This document shows positions 35,859 to 44,401 of a DNA stretch of 64,000 bases, piece by piece. The position numbers and the translations under genes are program-made. Origin of the DNA: an uncultured Butyricicoccus sp. (GTDB lineage Bacteria; Bacillota; Clostridia; Oscillospirales; Butyricicoccaceae); the NCBI GenBank assembly GCA_944384745.1, contig CALWUO010000004.1:1-64000 (forward strand). Direction: 5' to 3'. How positions within the stretch are numbered: position 1 is the first letter of the stretch; the number at the start of each line of letters is the position of its first letter. The notes under the pieces are model-generated. The model had not been told where the DNA came from. It saw nothing but the letters and a program-made list of their open reading frames with translations, and made no database searches.

Positions 35859-35876
35859 ATTATCATTCTTGATAAT
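35859..35876. promoter_or_regulatory. Inverted repeat, possible Fur/PerR operator
   Basis: ATTATCA (35859-35865) and TGATAAT (35870-35876) form a perfect inverted repeat with four bases between, 28 bases upstream of the regulator start. The half-sites match those of Fur boxes (GATAAT units), though their spacing and order differ from the usual 7-1-7. Confidence 0.5.
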
Positions 35877-35970
35877 ATTATTATATCAAAGCAGTTACCT
35901 ATTGTAAACAAAATGCAAATAAATCTCAATTTTTCATTATTTCTTACAATTATTATATTATTAAAAATCG

Positions 35971-36648
35971 TTATTTCTGAGCATTTTCATTGTTTTTATC
36001 TGCTTCATTATGCTCATAACTTTTAATTTTTTGTTCATTTGTGTATACACGCTTTTCAAGCTGACAGAGTTGTTGTGCAACTGGGTCTGGAATATTAACT
36101 TGGTCAAGGTCAAATGATGGAACTCTATGACCACCAATTTTAACCACACGAGCTTTAACACCCACAACCGTTGAATCTGGTGGAACTTCCTGTAAAACAA
36201 CAGCATTTGCACCAATTCTTGAATTATCACCAACAGTAAAAGGTCCTAAAACCTTTGCACCTGTGGATATAAGCACATTATTTCCGATTGTTGGGTGACG
36301 TTTTCCGCTGTCTTTACCTGTACCGCCAAGTGTTACTCCATGATAAATCGTGCAATAATCGCCTATTTCTGCGGTCTCTCCTATTACTATTCCCATACCA
36401 TGGTCAATAAATAAACCTTTTCCGATTTTTGCCCCTGGGTGAATTTCCACACCTGTCATAGTTCTAGCAAATTGTGAAATCATTCTTGCAAGAAAAAATC
36501 TTTTATGCTTATATAGCCAATGGGTTAATTTATGATAAATAACCGCATGAAATCCTGGATAAAGTAAAAATACTTCTATTGTAGAACGTGCTGCAGGGTC
36601 ACGCTCACGAATTAAACGAGCATCTTCTATTAAATCCTTTAATAACAT
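35971..36648 (-). CDS. cysE: Serine O-acetyltransferase
   Basis: The product (225 aa) transfers acetyl from acetyl-CoA to serine to give O-acetylserine for cysteine synthesis. It has the left-handed beta-helix hexapeptide repeats ([58 protein letters not shown]). The last ~35 residues are a charged tail. The frame opens at 36690, but ATG 36648 has AGAGG upstream and gives the usual N terminus. No cysK is next to it; it is convergent with nothing and divergent from the tRNA methyltransferase gene. Confidence 0.95.
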   Translation of the reverse strand: MLLKDLIEDARLIRERDPAARSTIEVFLLYPGFHAVIYHKLTHWLYKHKRFFLARMISQFARTMTGVEIHPGAKIGKGLFIDHGMGIVIGETAEIGDYCTIYHGVTLGGTGKDSGKRHPTIGNNVLISTGAKVLGPFTVGDNSRIGANAVVLQEVPPDSTVVGVKARVVKIGGHRVPSFDLDQVNIPDPVAQQLCQLEKRVYTNEQKIKSYEHNEADKNNENAQK

Positions 36649-36704
36649 TGTTTTATCGCCTCTTTCAATGTTTTTCACGCTGAAATGCAAAAGCGTTTTA
36701 ATTT

Positions 36705-36733
36705 ATTTTACGCTATATATTATAATTTGTCAA
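36705..36733 (-). promoter_or_regulatory. Promoter of cysE
   Basis: On the minus strand TTGACA (36728-36733) and TAAAAT (36705-36710) are separated by 17 bases. The leader is about 50 bases, and no SAM or T-box leader is visible. Confidence 0.7.
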
Positions 36734-36748
36734 AGTCTTTGATAAAAT

Positions 36749-36777
36749 TTGACATATAGTATGGTTTTTGTTATCAT
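36749..36777 (+). promoter_or_regulatory. Promoter of the tRNA methyltransferase gene
   Basis: TTGACA (36749-36754) and TATCAT (36772-36777) are separated by 17 bases. The two -35 boxes of the divergent promoters are 15 bases apart, leaving room for one shared regulator at most. Confidence 0.65.
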
Positions 36778-36824
36778 CATATTATATTTTAATGTTTTTT
36801 GTGATAATAAAGGAGTTTTTTCTT

Positions 36825-37532
36825 ATGCAATCTATAGAAAAATTACCTAATGGCTTAGACTTAATACAAAATGATGATTTTTTTAAACTTGGTCAAGACT
36901 CCACTTTGCTTTCTAGTTTTGCAAAACCACGAAAATTTGCAAACGTGCTTGATTTAGGTGCTGGAGTTGGAACACTTTCACTATTATGCTGGAGGGCTGA
37001 CCTTAAAATAACAGGTTTAGAACTTCAACAAGGTGCTGTGGATATTTTTAATAAATCCATTGAACATAATAAACTTGAAAATGTAACCGCTGTACAGGGT
37101 GATTTAAAATGTATAAGAAATTACTTTTCTCATGGCAGTATGGATTATGTTGTTTGTAATCCGCCTTATTTTAAATCTGGAAGTGGCAAAGTTAAAGCCC
37201 TTGATGCTCATGCACTAGCCCGTATGGACGGTGAAGCAACTATTGAAGATATAGCTGTTGCTATATCATATGTGCTTAAAAGTGGCGGTAAATGTGCTAT
37301 TGTTTTCCGTCCTGAAAGATTTATAACGCTTATAACCGCCCTTGAACGTGTAAGACTTACACCAAAAAGATTAAGATTTGTACATCAAACAACTGAAAAA
37401 GCACCGTCTGCTGTACTTATTGAGTGTCGTAAAGGTGGTTCTAGTGATGGTCTTGTTGTAGAACCTCCACTTATTATAAATAATACAGATGGCACGTTTA
37501 CAGATGAATATTTTAAGATTTATAATAAATAA
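36825..37532 (+). CDS. tRNA1(Val) (adenine37-N6)-methyltransferase-like protein
   Basis: The product (235 aa) is a class I SAM-dependent methyltransferase of the TrmN6/YfiC type. It has the SAM motif VLDLGAGVGTLSLLCW near residue 45 and the N6-adenine active-site motif YVVCNPPYFKSGSG near 110. The start at 36825 follows AAAGGAG; the earlier frame start at 36768 lies inside the promoter and would add a spurious hydrophobic stretch. The tRNA target is inferred from the family; another nucleic acid substrate is possible. Confidence 0.88.
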   Translation: MQSIEKLPNGLDLIQNDDFFKLGQDSTLLSSFAKPRKFANVLDLGAGVGTLSLLCWRADLKITGLELQQGAVDIFNKSIEHNKLENVTAVQGDLKCIRNYFSHGSMDYVVCNPPYFKSGSGKVKALDAHALARMDGEATIEDIAVAISYVLKSGGKCAIVFRPERFITLITALERVRLTPKRLRFVHQTTEKAPSAVLIECRKGGSSDGLVVEPPLIINNTDGTFTDEYFKIYNK

Positions 37533-37559
37533 AAGTTCGCCAAAAGGCGAACTTTTTCA
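37532..37559. terminator. Bidirectional terminator between the methyltransferase gene and hisE
   Basis: A ten-pair stem (AAAGTTCGCC at 37532-37541 with GGCGAACTTT at 37546-37555), loop AAAA, has T runs on both sides in the respective orientations. Confidence 0.9.
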
Positions 37560-37883
37560 TTATGTATTGTGGTCTGATACATGAAATGTCTTTAAATTGC
37601 CGATTTTTTTTGCTCTTTCGTCCATTTCTTTGCACACATCTTCAAGAGTTACTCCACATTCATTCATCATAACCATCATATGATAAAAAACATCGTTTAT
37701 TTCACCAATAAGTTCAGTTTTATCACCATTTTTTGCAGCAATAATGGTTTCTGCACATTCCTCACCGACTTTTTTTAAGATTTTATCTAAACCTTTATCA
37801 AAAAGATAGCAAGTATATGATTTTTCCTGTGGTTCTTTTCTGCGAAGTGCAATAACTGCTTCCATTTGCTCAAATGAATTCAT
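37560..37883 (-). CDS. hisE: Phosphoribosyl-ATP pyrophosphatase
   Basis: The product (107 aa) hydrolyses PR-ATP to PR-AMP in step two of histidine synthesis. The MazG-like helical fold is clear: KGLDKILKKVGEECAETI and GEINDVFYHMMVMM. AGAGGT lies upstream of the ATG. It is the last gene of the operon, ends just before a terminator, and is separated from hisI by a 27-codon membrane peptide gene. Confidence 0.95.
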   Translation of the reverse strand: MNSFEQMEAVIALRRKEPQEKSYTCYLFDKGLDKILKKVGEECAETIIAAKNGDKTELIGEINDVFYHMMVMMNECGVTLEDVCKEMDERAKKIGNLKTFHVSDHNT

Positions 37884-37897
37884 TATAAAATACCTCT

Positions 37898-37981
37898 TTA
37901 ATCTCTATTTTTTGATAATATAACTCCTAAAACTAAAACACATAAAACAATTACTATAAATGCAACTAGAAATATTGGCAT
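37898..37981 (-). CDS. 27-residue single-span membrane peptide in the his operon
   Basis: Between hisI and hisE a complete short frame runs from ATG 37979-37981 to TAA 37898-37900. The product MPIFLVAFIVIVLCVLVLGV plus LSKNRD is almost entirely one hydrophobic helix with a short positive tail. AAGGGG and AAGG lie just upstream, within the end of hisI, only four bases from the stop, so it is well placed for coupled translation. It has no known relative that I recognise. It is too short for usual gene calling, so whether it is expressed needs proof. Confidence 0.6.
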   Translation of the reverse strand: MPIFLVAFIVIVLCVLVLGVILSKNRD

Positions 37982-37985
37982 TTCC

Positions 37986-38309
37986 TTACCCCTTTTCCCA
38001 AAGTGTAGTATAAAAACAATTAGGGTTTCCAGTATGACACACAGGACCTTTTGGAGTGCCTAAATAAATCAGTGTATCATCATCACAATCAGATAGAATT
38101 TTACTTACAAAAATAAAATTGCCTGATGTTTCACCTTTATTCCATAGTTTTTGTCTCGAACGTGAGAAAAACCAAGCGGTTTTAGTTTCTATTGTGAGTT
38201 TTAAAGCCTGTTCGTTTGCATATCCAAGCATTAAAACATCTTTTGTGTTTTCATCTTGACAAATAACAGGAATAAGTTCACCTTTTTTAAAAAACTTTGA
38301 TAAATCCAT
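37986..38309 (-). CDS. hisI: Phosphoribosyl-AMP cyclohydrolase
   Basis: The product (107 aa) opens the adenine ring of PR-AMP in step three. The metal site pattern is present: SDCDDDTLIYLG and GPVCHTGNPNCFY. WFFSRSRQKLWNKGETSGN is the typical middle motif. It is a single-function HisI; hisE is a separate gene. AAGGGG precedes the ATG. Confidence 0.95.
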   Translation of the reverse strand: MDLSKFFKKGELIPVICQDENTKDVLMLGYANEQALKLTIETKTAWFFSRSRQKLWNKGETSGNFIFVSKILSDCDDDTLIYLGTPKGPVCHTGNPNCFYTTLWEKG

Positions 38310-38320
38310 GTTTATTCCCC

Positions 38321-39082
38321 TTATCTAACGCTTATATTACGCTCTCTAAGATAGTTTTTCACCTGTGAGATACTGAGTTCACCATAATGAAATAAACTTG
38401 CAGCAAGTGCAGCAGTCGCATGAGTTTTTTCAAAAACCTCTGCAAAATGTTCTAAATTTCCACAACCGCCAGAGGCTATAACAGGTATCTGTGCAACCTG
38501 ACACACTTTTTCGGTTAAATCCAAATCAAAACCAGATTTTGTGCCATCTTTGTCCATAGATGTTAATAAAATTTCGCCAGCTCCACGCTGATAAACCTCT
38601 TTTGCCCAAGATATCGCATCAATACCTGTGGCTTTTCTGCCGCCTGCGACAAAAATTTCATAACCAGATGGCATATTTTCATTTTTTCTTGCGTCCATAG
38701 CCACCACAACACACTGACTACCATAGCGACTTGCAGCATCATTTATTAAATCAGGGGTTTTAACTGCTGATGAATTTATAGAGATTTTGTCCGCACCTGC
38801 ACGAAGAATATCTTTAAAATCTTCAACTGTACGAATACCACCACCAACAGTTAAAGGCACAAAAACCTCTTTACATGTTCGTTGAATTACATCTGCAATA
38901 GTTTCACGCTCATCACTTGTTGCAGTTATATCAAGGAAAACTATTTCGTCTGCACCTTGTTCAGAATAAAACTTTGCAAGCTCCACAGGGTCGCCTGCAT
39001 CTCTTAAACCCACAAAATTTACGCCTTTAACAACTCTGCCATCTTTAACATCTAAACAAGGGATAATTCTTTTTGCAAGCAT
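38321..39082 (-). CDS. hisF: Imidazole glycerol phosphate synthase, cyclase subunit
   Basis: The product (253 aa) is the TIM-barrel partner of HisH; it uses ammonia from HisH to form imidazole glycerol phosphate and AICAR. Markers: [19 protein letters not shown] with the catalytic Asp, [21 protein letters not shown] and the second catalytic Asp in [13 protein letters not shown]. Two bases separate it from hisA. GGGGAGG lies upstream of the ATG. Confidence 0.97.
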   Translation of the reverse strand: MLAKRIIPCLDVKDGRVVKGVNFVGLRDAGDPVELAKFYSEQGADEIVFLDITATSDERETIADVIQRTCKEVFVPLTVGGGIRTVEDFKDILRAGADKISINSSAVKTPDLINDAASRYGSQCVVVAMDARKNENMPSGYEIFVAGGRKATGIDAISWAKEVYQRGAGEILLTSMDKDGTKSGFDLDLTEKVCQVAQIPVIASGGCGNLEHFAEVFEKTHATAALAASLFHYGELSISQVKNYLRERNISVR

Positions 39083-39084
39083 TT

Positions 39085-39801
39085 TTACTCCTCCCCTGTT
39101 TTTATAGCTTTTACAAGGTCTAATGCACCAGTATAAACTGCTTTTCCTGCGATTGCAGCATCTATTTTTAGACTTTTAAGCTTTGCAATATCTTCAAGCG
39201 TTGTAACACCGCCAGACGCTACAATTTCACATTTGACTGCATTTCTAAGTTTTGAAAGCTGGTCAAAGTTTGGACCTTCAAGCATACCATCTTTATCAAT
39301 ATCAGTAAAGATAATTGTTTTAACGCCCATATCCTCCATTTTTTTTGCAAAAGTTATATAATCTTCACCTGAATCACTCAGCCAGCCATGAGTGCGAACT
39401 GTGCCACCTAAAGCATCAATGCCAACAGCAATTTTTTCACCATATTTATCAACAGCCTGTTTAACAAGCTCTGGATTTTTAACAGCGGCTGAACCAATAA
39501 TAACACGACTTACACCAATAGATAAAACTGCATCAATATCTTCCATTGAGCGAATACCGCCACCAAGTTCAACTTTTGCACCTGTTTTCTCTATAACTTC
39601 ACGCACTACATGATAATTTGCATGACTGCCATCTTTTGCACCATCTAAATCAACCATATGAATTAGTGTTGCTCCTGCATCAAGAAATCCTTTTGCAGTT
39701 GTCAATGCATCTTCCGCAACTTTATGTGCTGTTTCATAGTCGCCTTTTTTAAGTCTAACACACATTCCATCTTTTAAATCAATAGCAGGTAAGATTTTCA
39801 T
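39085..39801 (-). CDS. hisA: ProFAR isomerase
   Basis: The product (238 aa) isomerises ProFAR to PRFAR. It is a TIM barrel with the catalytic Asp in [17 protein letters not shown], then [24 protein letters not shown] and [14 protein letters not shown]. Its start overlaps the hisH stop by one base and its end is two bases from hisF. Confidence 0.97.
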   Translation of the reverse strand: MKILPAIDLKDGMCVRLKKGDYETAHKVAEDALTTAKGFLDAGATLIHMVDLDGAKDGSHANYHVVREVIEKTGAKVELGGGIRSMEDIDAVLSIGVSRVIIGSAAVKNPELVKQAVDKYGEKIAVGIDALGGTVRTHGWLSDSGEDYITFAKKMEDMGVKTIIFTDIDKDGMLEGPNFDQLSKLRNAVKCEIVASGGVTTLEDIAKLKSLKIDAAIAGKAVYTGALDLVKAIKTGEE

Positions 39802-40415
39802 TATTTCACCTCTGTAAGCTCTACGAAATTTTTAATAATTTTAAGTCCAATTTCTCCGCTTTTTTCTGGGTGAAATTGACAGCCAAAAAGATTATTTTTT
39901 GCAACCATTGCAGGAACTTTTATTCCATAATCAGTAACACAAGCTAAATCTTCTGAATTTTTAGGATTTGCCATAAAAGAATGAACAAAATACACATGGT
40001 CGCCTGTTTTTAAACCCTTAGTCAGTGCATTTGGTCTAAGTATTTCAAGCTCGTTCCAACCTATTTGTGGCAAAATTAAATCGGTTTCTATTTTTGAAAT
40101 ATTGCCCTCAAGCAGTCCTAAGCCTTCACACTCTCTAACTTCATTAGATGACTCAAAAAGCATTTGCATACCAAGGCAAATTCCTAAAAACGGTTTTGTT
40201 TTAGCCACAGTTTTAACAGCATTTGTCAAACCACTTTCCGCTAGAGCCTGCATTGCATCTGGAAATGCTCCAACCCCTGGAAGAATTACACCAGCCGAAT
40301 TTTCTATTGTGTTAATGTCCTGTGCAATTTTGCTTTCATAACCAAGATATTTTAAGGTATTGGCAACGCTCATAAGGTTACCTGCTCCATAATCCACAAC
40401 AGCAATATAACTCAC
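39801..40415 (-). CDS. hisH: Imidazole glycerol phosphate synthase, glutamine amidotransferase subunit
   Basis: The product (204 aa) hydrolyses glutamine to supply ammonia to HisF. The class I amidotransferase triad is present: the Cys in FLGICLGMQMLFESS near residue 80 and the His/Glu in GCQFHPEKSG near 186. The start is GTG at 40415 with AAAGGAGGT upstream. Confidence 0.96.
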   Translation of the reverse strand: MSYIAVVDYGAGNLMSVANTLKYLGYESKIAQDINTIENSAGVILPGVGAFPDAMQALAESGLTNAVKTVAKTKPFLGICLGMQMLFESSNEVRECEGLGLLEGNISKIETDLILPQIGWNELEILRPNALTKGLKTGDHVYFVHSFMANPKNSEDLACVTDYGIKVPAMVAKNNLFGCQFHPEKSGEIGLKIIKNFVELTEVK

Positions 40416-40430
40416 TTGCCTTGACCTCCT

Positions 40431-41027
40431 TTATAGCACACCTTTTGCACTTAAAACCTCTCCGCCAGTTTGTTGTACTGCTTGTTTTAATGCTCTGGCA
40501 AGGGCTTTAAATAGTGCTTCAGTTATATGATGTGCATTATCACCATATACACTCTTTAAATGCAAAGTGATACCCGCATGAGTTGCAAAAGCTCTCATAA
40601 ATTCCACTGTTAAACATGTGTCATAAGTGCCACACATAGGTTGTGGCATAGGTGCATCAAATACTAAATAAGGTCTACCCGAAATATCAAGAGTACAAAA
40701 ACCTAAAGCCTCGTCCATAGGCACATAGGCAAAACCAAAACGAGCTATACCAGACCTATCACCTAAAATATTTGCAAAAGCCTGACCTAATACAATACCT
40801 ACATCTTCAACGGTGTGATGTCCGTCAACTTCTAAATCACCCTTGCAACTTACAGCCAAACCAAAACCACTATGAACTGCAAAAGAGTTTAACATATGGT
40901 CAAAAAACCCTATACCTGTCTCTATTTTGCGTTCTCCACCATCAAGGTTTAAATATAATGCAATCTGTGTTTCTTTAGTTTCACGACATTTTGTGCATTG
41001 TCTAATTTCTGTGCGGATATTTGGCAT
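40431..41027 (-). CDS. hisB: Imidazoleglycerol-phosphate dehydratase
   Basis: The product (198 aa) is the single-function dehydratase (no phosphatase domain). Metal motifs: GFFDHMLNSFAVHSG and DGHHTVEDVGIVLGQA near residues 40-80, and DNAHHITEALFKALARAL near 165. AGGAGG lies upstream. Histidinol phosphatase and hisC are not in the window. Confidence 0.97.
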   Translation of the reverse strand: MPNIRTEIRQCTKCRETKETQIALYLNLDGGERKIETGIGFFDHMLNSFAVHSGFGLAVSCKGDLEVDGHHTVEDVGIVLGQAFANILGDRSGIARFGFAYVPMDEALGFCTLDISGRPYLVFDAPMPQPMCGTYDTCLTVEFMRAFATHAGITLHLKSVYGDNAHHITEALFKALARALKQAVQQTGGEVLSAKGVL

Positions 41028-42323
41028 TTATTTTTCCTCCTCTGTATCTAAAAAGCGAACTGCAACACTATTTGCATGTGCATTTAACTTTTCAGCGTTT
41101 GCAAGTGCAATAATATCATCAGATACAGCTTTTAACTGTTCGGCTGAATATTCAATAATACTTGTTTTCTTTAAAAATGTATCAGTAGACAGTGGGGAGA
41201 AAAATCTAGCTGTTCCAGAAGTAGGTAAAACGTGACAAGGGCCAGCCATATAATCTCCAAGTGGTTCTGGAGAGTATGAGCCAAGGAAAATTGCACCCGC
41301 ATTATTAAGCATTGGGAGTAATTCTCTAGGAGCTACTGTGCAAACCTCTAAATGTTCTGGAGCAATTTGATTTGCAAGCTTACAAGCGTCTTTTAACTCC
41401 TCAACAACAATAGCACAACCATAATTTTGAACACTTTCCTTGATAATATCCCAACGTGGCATATCTTTGCCCATGCGTTCCATCTCGCAAGAAATAGCTT
41501 GAGCCTGTGCCATAGAGTCAGTTAACAATACACAGGACGCCAATTTATCATGCTCTGCTTGACTTAATAAATCTGCTGCAACATAAGTTGGATTTGCGGT
41601 ATAATCGGCAATTACAAGTACCTCTGACGGACCTGCAATCATATCAATATCAACTGTACCAAAAGCCATTTTTTTAGCGGCTGCAACAAATGCATTGCCA
41701 GGACCTACAATTTTATCAACCTGTGGAATAAAACCTGCACCATAAGTCAATGCGGCTATTGCTTGAGTTCCACCAACTGCAATCACTTTGTCAACTCCTG
41801 CAATTTTAGCTGCTGTTAAAACTTCAATAGATAAATTTTCGGTTGGAGGTGTAACCATAATAAGTTCACCCACGCCCGCTACCTTTGCTGGAATTGCATT
41901 CATAAGTACACTTGATGGATAAGCCGCAGTACCACCTGGAACATATAAACCAACTTTATGAAGTCCTCTAACTGTTTGACCTAAAACCGCACCTTTTGCA
42001 CGTTCATATTCCCAAGTTTTAACCATCATTTGTTCATGATAGTCACGAATATTTTCAGCCGCACGTTCCAAAGCTGTGCGAAGTTCTGGTTTGCAGTCAT
42101 TATATGCTTTATCAATTACACTTTGCTCAATAATATAAGGCTTGGTTTTATCAAACTGCAAAGAATATTTTTCTACTGCATCTAAACCATTTTTACGGAC
42201 ATCGTCCATAATATTTTTAACAATATTCTCTATATCTCCACGAGTTTCACTCGCTCTTTGTTTCATTTGATTTAAGATTTGTTGTTCTTTATTTCCATCT
42301 GCAACAACAGTCTGCAAAAACAT
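41028..42323 (-). CDS. hisD: Histidinol dehydrogenase
   Basis: The product (431 aa) oxidises histidinol to histidine with two NAD, using zinc. Markers: [20 protein letters not shown] near residue 130, [14 protein letters not shown] near 245, [14 protein letters not shown] near 265, and the zinc/catalytic region [15 protein letters not shown] near 370. It is adjacent to hisB and to hisZG with no gap. Confidence 0.97.
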   Translation of the reverse strand: MFLQTVVADGNKEQQILNQMKQRASETRGDIENIVKNIMDDVRKNGLDAVEKYSLQFDKTKPYIIEQSVIDKAYNDCKPELRTALERAAENIRDYHEQMMVKTWEYERAKGAVLGQTVRGLHKVGLYVPGGTAAYPSSVLMNAIPAKVAGVGELIMVTPPTENLSIEVLTAAKIAGVDKVIAVGGTQAIAALTYGAGFIPQVDKIVGPGNAFVAAAKKMAFGTVDIDMIAGPSEVLVIADYTANPTYVAADLLSQAEHDKLASCVLLTDSMAQAQAISCEMERMGKDMPRWDIIKESVQNYGCAIVVEELKDACKLANQIAPEHLEVCTVAPRELLPMLNNAGAIFLGSYSPEPLGDYMAGPCHVLPTSGTARFFSPLSTDTFLKKTSIIEYSAEQLKAVSDDIIALANAEKLNAHANSVAVRFLDTEEEK

Positions 42324-43961
42324 TTATTTACCCTCGCTTTCGGTTTTTCTGCCGTTTTCAAGTGCATCTATAATCTGTTTAATTGAATTTTTCTTCATCT
42401 TAGCACTTGCAATATTTACAATAACACGAGCAGAAATAGGTGCAACATCTTCTATAACTTCCAAACCATTTTCTTTTAGTGTAGAGCCTGTTTCCACAAT
42501 ATCAACAATAGCGTCTGCAAGTTCTAAAAGTGGTGCAAGTTCCACAGAACCCTCGATTTTTATGGTTTCAACATCTAAATTTTTCTTATGGAAGAATGTC
42601 TTTGTTACATTTGGGTATTTGGTAGCAATTACAGGGGTTTTATAACCGCCATAAGCTTGTTTACCTTTTTTAGTTGCAAGTGCAAAACGGCATTTACCAA
42701 AACCAAGGTCAACCATCTCATAGAAAGAGCCGCCTTTTTCCATAATGGTATCTTTACCCACAACGCCCATATCACATACACCATGTTCAACATAGGTTAT
42801 AACATCAGCCGCTTTTGCAAGCACAATTTCAATATTAGTGTTAGGCAATGTGAAGATAAGTTTTCTTGAACCTGCTTCAAGTTCTGATGTATCATAACCA
42901 GCATTTTTAAGGAAAGAAAGTGTTTTCTTTTCAAGTCTGCCCTTAGTGAGTGCTATTCTAACAGAATTATGCTGTTTTGTGTCGGTTTCATCTTTTAGCT
43001 GTGCAAGGTTTTCAACATCTACACCAAAACCACCAGCAGGTAAATCTCTGCCAAATTTAGCACATAAAGCGTTATAACGTCCACCAGATACTATAACAGT
43101 ACCTGCTCCACCTACATAACCTCTAAACATTATGCCTGTATAGTAATCCATTTCATGAACTAGACCGAGGTCAATCATAATTTCTCCACCAAAACCAGCT
43201 TTATCAAGTGCGGCATATAGTCTGCGGAGATATGCAACCGCACCTAAAACACGCACATTGCCAGTTAGCATTTCAACCTCATCTAGCACTTCCACACCGC
43301 CAAAAAGTTGAGGCATAGCACAAAGTGCTTTTGCTTCTGGCTTTAGACGATAAGGTGCAAGCATATCACCAAGAGCCGCAAATGATTTATTTTCAATAAG
43401 TCTGCGAATACTTTCGGCTGTTTGGCTATCCACATCTAAAGCTGCAATAAGAGCTTTATAAATCTCAGCATGACCGAGTTCTAAACGGAATTCATTTGCA
43501 CCTGCATTTCTAAGGGTTTCAAAAGCCGCTGAAACAATATCAATATCAGCTTCTAAGCCATCAGCACCAATAAGTTCTGCACCGATTTGTAAAAATTCAC
43601 CACGATGACCGTGACCAGCAGAAACAGAACGGAATACCTTTTGACTGTAATAAAGACGAACTGGAAAAGTTTCATCATCAAGACGAGTTGCTGCAATTCT
43701 GGCGATAGGTGTAGTGTTATCTGGTCTAGCAACACAAATTCTACCAGACTTATCTATAATTTTAAGCATACTTTCTTGGTCTAAGTTTGGGTTAGCCTGA
43801 GCGAATACATCATAATATTCCACAGCAGGGGTAATAATTTCGCTATAACCTCTGTTTTCAAGCGTTTGACGAATAGTATTTTCAGTTTGTCTTAGAGCCT
43901 TACAAGAGGAAAATAATAAATCTCTAGTGCCTTCTGGTGTAGAAATGCGGTCACGATTCAT
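42324..43961 (-). CDS. hisZG: Fused HisZ-HisG: regulatory subunit and short-form ATP phosphoribosyltransferase
   Basis: One uninterrupted frame (545 aa) joins two proteins that are usually separate. Residues about 1-325 are HisZ, a class II synthetase paralogue: STPEGTRDLLF, ARPDNTTPIARIAATRL, and GGRYNALCAKFGRDLPAGGF. Residues about 333-545 are short HisG: RIALTKGRLEKKTLSFL, HGVCDMGVVGKD and the PRPP-binding ADAIVDIVETGSTLKENGLE. HisG needs HisZ for activity and for histidine feedback, so fusion fixes the 1:1 ratio. A linker of about ten polar residues (DETDTKQHN) joins them. It is the first his gene; AAAGGAG precedes the ATG. Confidence 0.95.
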   Translation of the reverse strand: MNRDRISTPEGTRDLLFSSCKALRQTENTIRQTLENRGYSEIITPAVEYYDVFAQANPNLDQESMLKIIDKSGRICVARPDNTTPIARIAATRLDDETFPVRLYYSQKVFRSVSAGHGHRGEFLQIGAELIGADGLEADIDIVSAAFETLRNAGANEFRLELGHAEIYKALIAALDVDSQTAESIRRLIENKSFAALGDMLAPYRLKPEAKALCAMPQLFGGVEVLDEVEMLTGNVRVLGAVAYLRRLYAALDKAGFGGEIMIDLGLVHEMDYYTGIMFRGYVGGAGTVIVSGGRYNALCAKFGRDLPAGGFGVDVENLAQLKDETDTKQHNSVRIALTKGRLEKKTLSFLKNAGYDTSELEAGSRKLIFTLPNTNIEIVLAKAADVITYVEHGVCDMGVVGKDTIMEKGGSFYEMVDLGFGKCRFALATKKGKQAYGGYKTPVIATKYPNVTKTFFHKKNLDVETIKIEGSVELAPLLELADAIVDIVETGSTLKENGLEVIEDVAPISARVIVNIASAKMKKNSIKQIIDALENGRKTESEGK

Positions 43962-44003
43962 GTTTTATATACTCCTTTAAAAATCTTATTTTATCATGCT
44001 AAA

Positions 44004-44032
44004 ATGTTAACACATTATAGTGCGACTGTCAA
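44004..44032 (-). promoter_or_regulatory. Promoter of the his operon
   Basis: On the minus strand TTGACA (44027-44032) and TAACAT (44004-44009) are separated by 17 bases, about 40 bases before hisZG. No T-box or attenuator is visible in this short leader. Confidence 0.6.
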
Positions 44033-44052
44033 GTGTTGCTGTGAATTTATGA

Positions 44053-44385
44053 CTAATATCGTTGCATAAACTCCTCAATGCACTTTAAAAAAGATTCTTC
44101 TCCCAATGTGTTTATTTTAAATAAAACCGCTTGACTTCCTCCAGATGTAATTGCAGTTAAAAATAGATTATTTCCATTGCCTACAAGTGTTAAATTCATA
44201 CTTACTCTATTACTGCCTATCATACTATATCTTTCATAGACTCTTACAGCACATCTAACATCACCATTTGTCCAGTTTGAACCGTCCTCATAGCTTGCAG
44301 ACATACTTCCGTTCATAACAGTATCATGTAACTGTGAAAGAACAGTGTCAAAATTACCAGTAAAATATTTTTCATACTTTGCCAT
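44053..44385 (-). CDS. DUF6054-like protein
   Basis: This small soluble protein (110 aa) looks like the DUF6054 family: YFTGNFDTVLSQLHDTV near the start, then VRVYERYSMIGSNRVSMNL and GGSQAVLFKINTLGEESFL. The function is unknown. GGGGG lies upstream of the ATG. It follows polC by 16 bases on the same strand and may share its transcript. Confidence 0.7.
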   Translation of the reverse strand: MAKYEKYFTGNFDTVLSQLHDTVMNGSMSASYEDGSNWTNGDVRCAVRVYERYSMIGSNRVSMNLTLVGNGNNLFLTAITSGGSQAVLFKINTLGEESFLKCIEEFMQRY

Positions 44386-44401
44386 ATAAAAAACCCCCTA
44401 T

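Noticed and set aside
36649..36824. SAM or cysteine-responsive riboswitch between cysE and the methyltransferase gene
   Set aside because: Divergent promoters fill the gap and no known riboswitch core was recognised.
40772..40978. Plus-strand frames across the his operon
   Set aside because: They are antisense to strongly supported his genes and lack ribosome sites.
43962..44052. Histidine T-box or attenuator before hisZG
   Set aside because: The leader is too short and has no run of His codons or terminator hairpin.
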